Notes under the pieces: model-generated
What the model was told of the DNA's origin: nothing
The model's database searches: none
Seen by the model: only the letters and a program-made list of their open reading frames with translations
In this document: positions 5,980 through 8,560 of the stretch, one piece after another
Position numbering within the stretch: position 1 is the first letter of the stretch
How the letters are laid out: each line of letters begins with the position of its first letter
Origin: JBDHZU01 sp039812085
GTDB lineage: Bacteria; Actinomycetota; Actinomycetes; S36-B12; UBA10799
Reading direction: 5' to 3'
Assembly (NCBI GenBank): GCA_039812085.1
Contig: JBDHZU010000086.1
Span: forward strand, 1 to 8,560
Length of the DNA: 8,560 bases
Position numbers and translations under genes: made by a program

Positions 5980-7174
5980 CGCCTGCACTGACCGGTTTCG
6001 CTGAGCCCGATGCCTGCACTGGAATGGCCTGCTGGGTCGACTGTTCGGAGGTAACCGCACGCTTCGCGGCACGACGAGCAGCGGCCCGATCCAGCAGCGG
6101 ACGCTCCACGAATCGGTAGGACAACGCGGCGACCGCCAGCGATAACGCGATCACGAACACATGGTGGGAGTAACGCCCAAACATCTCCCATGAGGTCCCG
6201 ACTAGCCAGATGAAAATTGCCCCATGGAAGAGGTAGATCCCATAGGAGCGCTCTCCTATCCATACAAACGGTCGGCTGCCGAAGAAACGGGAGAATCCGG
6301 CTTCGCGCGCACAGAACAAGCAAGCGATCACGACCGCCGAACACACCGCGATCACGCCTTGCTTCCAGATGTAGGTATCGATGCCCGGTTGGTCGACGAG
6401 CAGGAAAACCATCCCGGGTACTGCAACGATCATCAGCGGCCAGGCTGCTTTGCTCACGAATTGCCGCACTCTCGCATCGGTCAACGCGAAGGCCAATGCT
6501 GCACCGAGCAGAACGGGACCGAGCTGCGTGTCCAGTGACCATGCGACCCGTCGTGGCGGGTTCCCGGTCGCTACCAGCCACGCTCCCCAAGACAGCGAAG
6601 CCATAGCGGCAATTCCCGCTACCCATCCCATCCAGCGCACACATCCCAGCGCTAGGGCTGCCACCACGATCAGTACCCAACCGAGGTAGAACTGCTCTTC
6701 GACGTTGAGTGACCACGTCATTCCCAGTTCGTGCGGCTCGTGGTAGTTCCCCGTGGTCAAAGCGAAGTTCATGATGTGCCCGAGGGCGAGCCCCCAACCG
6801 ACCAACAGATCACGCAGGCCGGACATCTGACCGACCCCCAGCTTCTCTGGCCACGAAGTCATCGACGTGATGAGGGTCAACACCAACAACACTCCCAGCG
6901 CAGGAGCGAGTCGCCAGAACCGCTTGTTGTAGAAGGTGCGCAGGCTGACCGCTCCGGTATTACGGATTTCCGTCAGCAGGCCGCTGGTGATGAGGAATCC
7001 AGAGAGCACGAAGAAGACGCTCACTCCCAAAGCCCCACCGCCGAAGATCGCCTCGCCATTAGCGCGTGTGAGGTGGAACAGCATGACGGAGCAAATCGCG
7101 ATAGCGCGGATTCCGTCGAGGCTCTTGATTCTGCCCAGGGGTGGCTGCACAGCATTGTCTTGCGTGGAACTCAT
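5972..7174 (-). CDS. Acyltransferase-3 family integral membrane protein
   Basis: A 400-residue AT3 protein, a family that moves acetyl or other acyl groups onto surface polysaccharides, glycolipids or antibiotics across the membrane. Family hallmarks are present: R23-x10-H34 (GIRAIAICSVMLFH), then GVSVFFVLSGFL at about 50-61, the basic motif FYNKRFWRLAP (81-91) and WSLNVEEQFYL (154-164). About ten hydrophobic segments follow one another to about residue 370. The tail is cytoplasmic and basic (about RAAARRAAKR), then Ser/Gln/Ala-rich. No SGNH esterase domain is attached, so this is a stand-alone AT3. The acceptor cannot be read from sequence. ATG 7174 was chosen as it leaves a short cytoplasmic lead before the first helix and follows a G-rich run (GGGCAGGGG), though this sits too close for an ideal ribosome site. 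In-frame ATG 7192, ATG 7222 and TTG 7243 are alternatives. No glycan-biosynthesis genes adjoin it. Confidence 0.94.
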   Translation of the reverse strand: MSSTQDNAVQPPLGRIKSLDGIRAIAICSVMLFHLTRANGEAIFGGGALGVSVFFVLSGFLITSGLLTEIRNTGAVSLRTFYNKRFWRLAPALGVLLVLTLITSMTSWPEKLGVGQMSGLRDLLVGWGLALGHIMNFALTTGNYHEPHELGMTWSLNVEEQFYLGWVLIVVAALALGCVRWMGWVAGIAAMASLSWGAWLVATGNPPRRVAWSLDTQLGPVLLGAALAFALTDARVRQFVSKAAWPLMIVAVPGMVFLLVDQPGIDTYIWKQGVIAVCSAVVIACLFCAREAGFSRFFGSRPFVWIGERSYGIYLFHGAIFIWLVGTSWEMFGRYSHHVFVIALSLAVAALSYRFVERPLLDRAAARRAAKRAVTSEQSTQQAIPVQASGSAKPVSAGVS

Positions 7175-7318
7175 ACCCCTGCCCAACTTCATCGCGCCAA
7201 ACCGACCATGCCCATTGATCATGCCCACGTCGAGGGCGCGCAAAACAGCCGTGAAATTTCATGCACCTAAGGACGAGTTCGACGCTACCCGAGAATTTGC
7301 TGAGAGTCTGATCGAAGA
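7175..7318. promoter_or_regulatory. Gap upstream of the acyltransferase gene, with a 10-bp palindrome
   Basis: The gap lies between the KUP stop and the acyltransferase start, both on the minus strand. It contains TGAAATTTCA (7252-7261), a perfect palindrome that is AT-rich against its surroundings. It lies 78 bp upstream of ATG 7174 and could be an operator or part of a promoter. I see no clear -10 box on the minus strand. A plus-strand open frame of 33 codons crosses the gap but has no ribosome site. Confidence 0.35.
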
Positions 7319-7320
7319 CT
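7305..7320 (-). terminator. Weak hairpin at the KUP stop codon
   Basis: AGTCT (7305-7309), loop GATCGA, AGACT (7316-7320) forms a 5-bp stem that overlaps the KUP stop codon (7321-7319). The stem is short, AT-containing and without a U-run, so a terminator role is only a possibility. Confidence 0.2.
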
Positions 7321-8560
7321 AAAGCCGGATGAGAGTCCACACGCCTAACACCCGATCGGATGGCAGATGCATATAGATCGCGGGATTAACAGCCACTCGT
7401 TGCATGAGTGAATAAAGGCTTTGTCGCCATCTGGCCATTGGCGCCTTGCGGCGTCCCTCGATGCTGACCTGGTGGACCACATAGACGCAGCTATCCGGAT
7501 CCACATCCACGCCATACGAGTCACGCAGAGCAGCCATCACCGCTGGAGCGTCAGGTTTATCCATATAGCCCAACCCCACCGTCGCCACCGTGACATCGGG
7601 ATACGGGTTCGTGACGATCACTCCATCCGGCGTTGAGTGTGGGGCAAGCGTGGTCTCGAAATTCAGCAGGATGATTTCTTCCGGCAGGATTCGCAACATT
7701 CGGGTTTGTTGCCCCAACGCAAACGGCACCTTGTCCACATCGACAGTCAGATAGATGCGTTGTCCGGGAGTTCGCACCAACTGATCCATCGGCAGATTGG
7801 GGAAGAAGTCGTCGATGGGCGTGCCGTACTCCACCAGTCGTTCCAGCATGAGTGAGCGACCTTTACGCCAGGTCATCAGCACAGTGAAGATAACCGCAGC
7901 GGTCACCAGTGGGAACCATCCACCGTGCTTGAATTTGGTCAAGTTAGCGACAAAGAACGACAAGTCAATCAGGAAGAACACAGCGAATATTGGCCAGACG
8001 ATCCAGGGCGACACCTTCCACTTGTGCAGGGCGACCACGGTGATCAGACACGTCGTGATAACAAAGGTTCCGGTGACGGCGATTCCGTAAGCCGATGCCA
8101 AATTCGATGAATCCCGGAAGCCCACCACCAGCACAATCACCGCCACCATGAGGAACCAATTGACGGCTGGCACATAGACCTGGCCCTTCTCCTGGTCTGA
8201 GGTGTGCTTGATCTGCAAACGGGGCAGGTAGTCCAGCGCGATTGCTTGCTTGGTCATCGAGAACGCACCCGTGATGACCGCCTGAGATGCGATCACCGTG
8301 GCCATCGTTGCCAGGATCACCATCGGAAATTGGAATGCATCCGGAACCATGTTGTAGAAGGGGTTGTCGGCGCTCTTAGGGTCACGCAGCACCTCGGCCG
8401 CCTGACCAAAGTAGTTCAGGTAGAGCGCAGGCACCGCAATGGCAAACCAGGACACTCGGATCGGCTTCTTACCGAAGTGACCCATGTCGGCGTACAACGC
8501 CTCGGCGCCAGTCACACAGAGGACAATCGACCCCAAGGCAAGAAATGCCGTCATGGGTTC
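7319..8560 (-). CDS. kup: KUP-family potassium uptake transporter (5' end cut by window edge)
   Basis: The C-terminal 413 residues of a KUP/HAK/KT K+ uptake permease, which imports K+ probably together with H+. The frame is open to the last base of the window, so the N-terminal 250 or so residues, with the first transmembrane helices, lie beyond the right edge; the ATG at 8554 is an internal Met and not the start. The family signature FLALGSIVLCVTGAEALYAD is followed by MGHFGKKPIR at visible residues 6-35. Six or seven hydrophobic segments follow up to about residue 231, including ASQAVITGAFSMTKQA (91-106), SAYGIAVTGTF (156-166) and FVANLTKFKHGGWFPL (203-218). From about 232 a soluble cytoplasmic domain of about 180 residues completes the protein, with HSTPDGVIVTNP and a YVVHQVSI segment. 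Length and motifs are normal for the family. The acyltransferase gene follows on the same strand after 144 bp. Confidence 0.96.
   Translation of the reverse strand, partial: EPMTAFLALGSIVLCVTGAEALYADMGHFGKKPIRVSWFAIAVPALYLNYFGQAAEVLRDPKSADNPFYNMVPDAFQFPMVILATMATVIASQAVITGAFSMTKQAIALDYLPRLQIKHTSDQEKGQVYVPAVNWFLMVAVIVLVVGFRDSSNLASAYGIAVTGTFVITTCLITVVALHKWKVSPWIVWPIFAVFFLIDLSFFVANLTKFKHGGWFPLVTAAVIFTVLMTWRKGRSLMLERLVEYGTPIDDFFPNLPMDQLVRTPGQRIYLTVDVDKVPFALGQQTRMLRILPEEIILLNFETTLAPHSTPDGVIVTNPYPDVTVATVGLGYMDKPDAPAVMAALRDSYGVDVDPDSCVYVVHQVSIEGRRKAPMARWRQSLYSLMQRVAVNPAIYMHLPSDRVLGVWTLIRL

Noticed and set aside
5981..6021. Direct repeat GCCTGCACTG at 5981-5990 and 6012-6021
   Set aside because: Only two 10-bp copies inside the 3' end of the acyltransferase gene, with no mobile-element or attachment-site context; probably chance.
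5976..6797. Minus-strand open frame of 273 codons
   Set aside because: It is a frame-shifted shadow of the acyltransferase gene on the same strand; the other frame holds the AT3 motifs and membrane helices.
8549..8554. ATG 8554 as the KUP start
   Set aside because: It begins in the middle of a conserved KUP helix (next to the GAEALYADMGHFG segment) and the frame remains open to the window edge, so the true start is outside.
1..8560. Mobile element, phage, CRISPR or new defence system
   Set aside because: There is no transposase, integrase, terminal repeat, repeat-spacer pattern or tRNA. RecC is a housekeeping repair subunit and the remaining genes belong to common families or are single small proteins.

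Overview
The window looks like chromosomal housekeeping DNA from an actinobacterium of moderately high G+C content. Three things point there: the protein sequences (a RecC, an RNB ribonuclease and a KUP transporter of actinobacterial type), the use of GTG starts, and several probable leaderless starts with a TANNNT -10 box 6-8 nt before the start codon. I cannot name a genus. No tRNA, rRNA, CRISPR array, insertion sequence or phage gene is visible. Coding density is very high and no gap without a gene exceeds about 150 bp.

Layout from left to right. (1) Minus strand, 1-2702: the N-terminal 900 residues of RecC (exonuclease V gamma subunit). The gene is cut by the left window edge. (2) Plus strand, 2795-3433: an exported staphylococcal-nuclease-like enzyme, divergent from recC. 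(3) Minus strand, 3471-4919: a short RNase II/RNB-family exoribonuclease, convergent with the nuclease gene, with a hairpin over its stop codon. (4) Plus strand, 4983-5567: a J-domain protein with a C-terminal membrane hairpin, divergent from the ribonuclease gene. (5) Plus strand, 5584-5979: a small unrecognised lipoprotein just behind the J-domain gene, with what looks like its own leaderless promoter. (6) Minus strand, 5972-7174: an acyltransferase-3 membrane protein whose stop overlaps the lipoprotein stop. (7) Minus strand, 7319-8560: the C-terminal 413 residues of a KUP potassium transporter, cut by the right window edge.

The left half is rich in nucleic-acid enzymes: double-strand-break repair, an extracytoplasmic nuclease and RNA decay. 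The right half concerns the envelope: a membrane-tethered J protein, a lipoprotein, a membrane acyltransferase and K+ uptake. The strands alternate repeatedly, so these are mostly separate transcription units and not one operon. I see no convincing new defence or biosynthetic system.

The most interesting non-coding structure is the 63-bp gap between the ribonuclease and J-domain genes (4920-4982). It holds a near-perfect inverted repeat whose two arms each sit one base from a TANNNT box facing outward, and a GGAAT-N19-GTT match to SigR/SigH-type promoters reading toward the J-domain gene. Other points worth a look are a Gln in place of the fourth catalytic-site Asp in the ribonuclease, the J protein architecture, a three-arm alternative hairpin inside the J protein gene, and a palindrome upstream of the acyltransferase gene.
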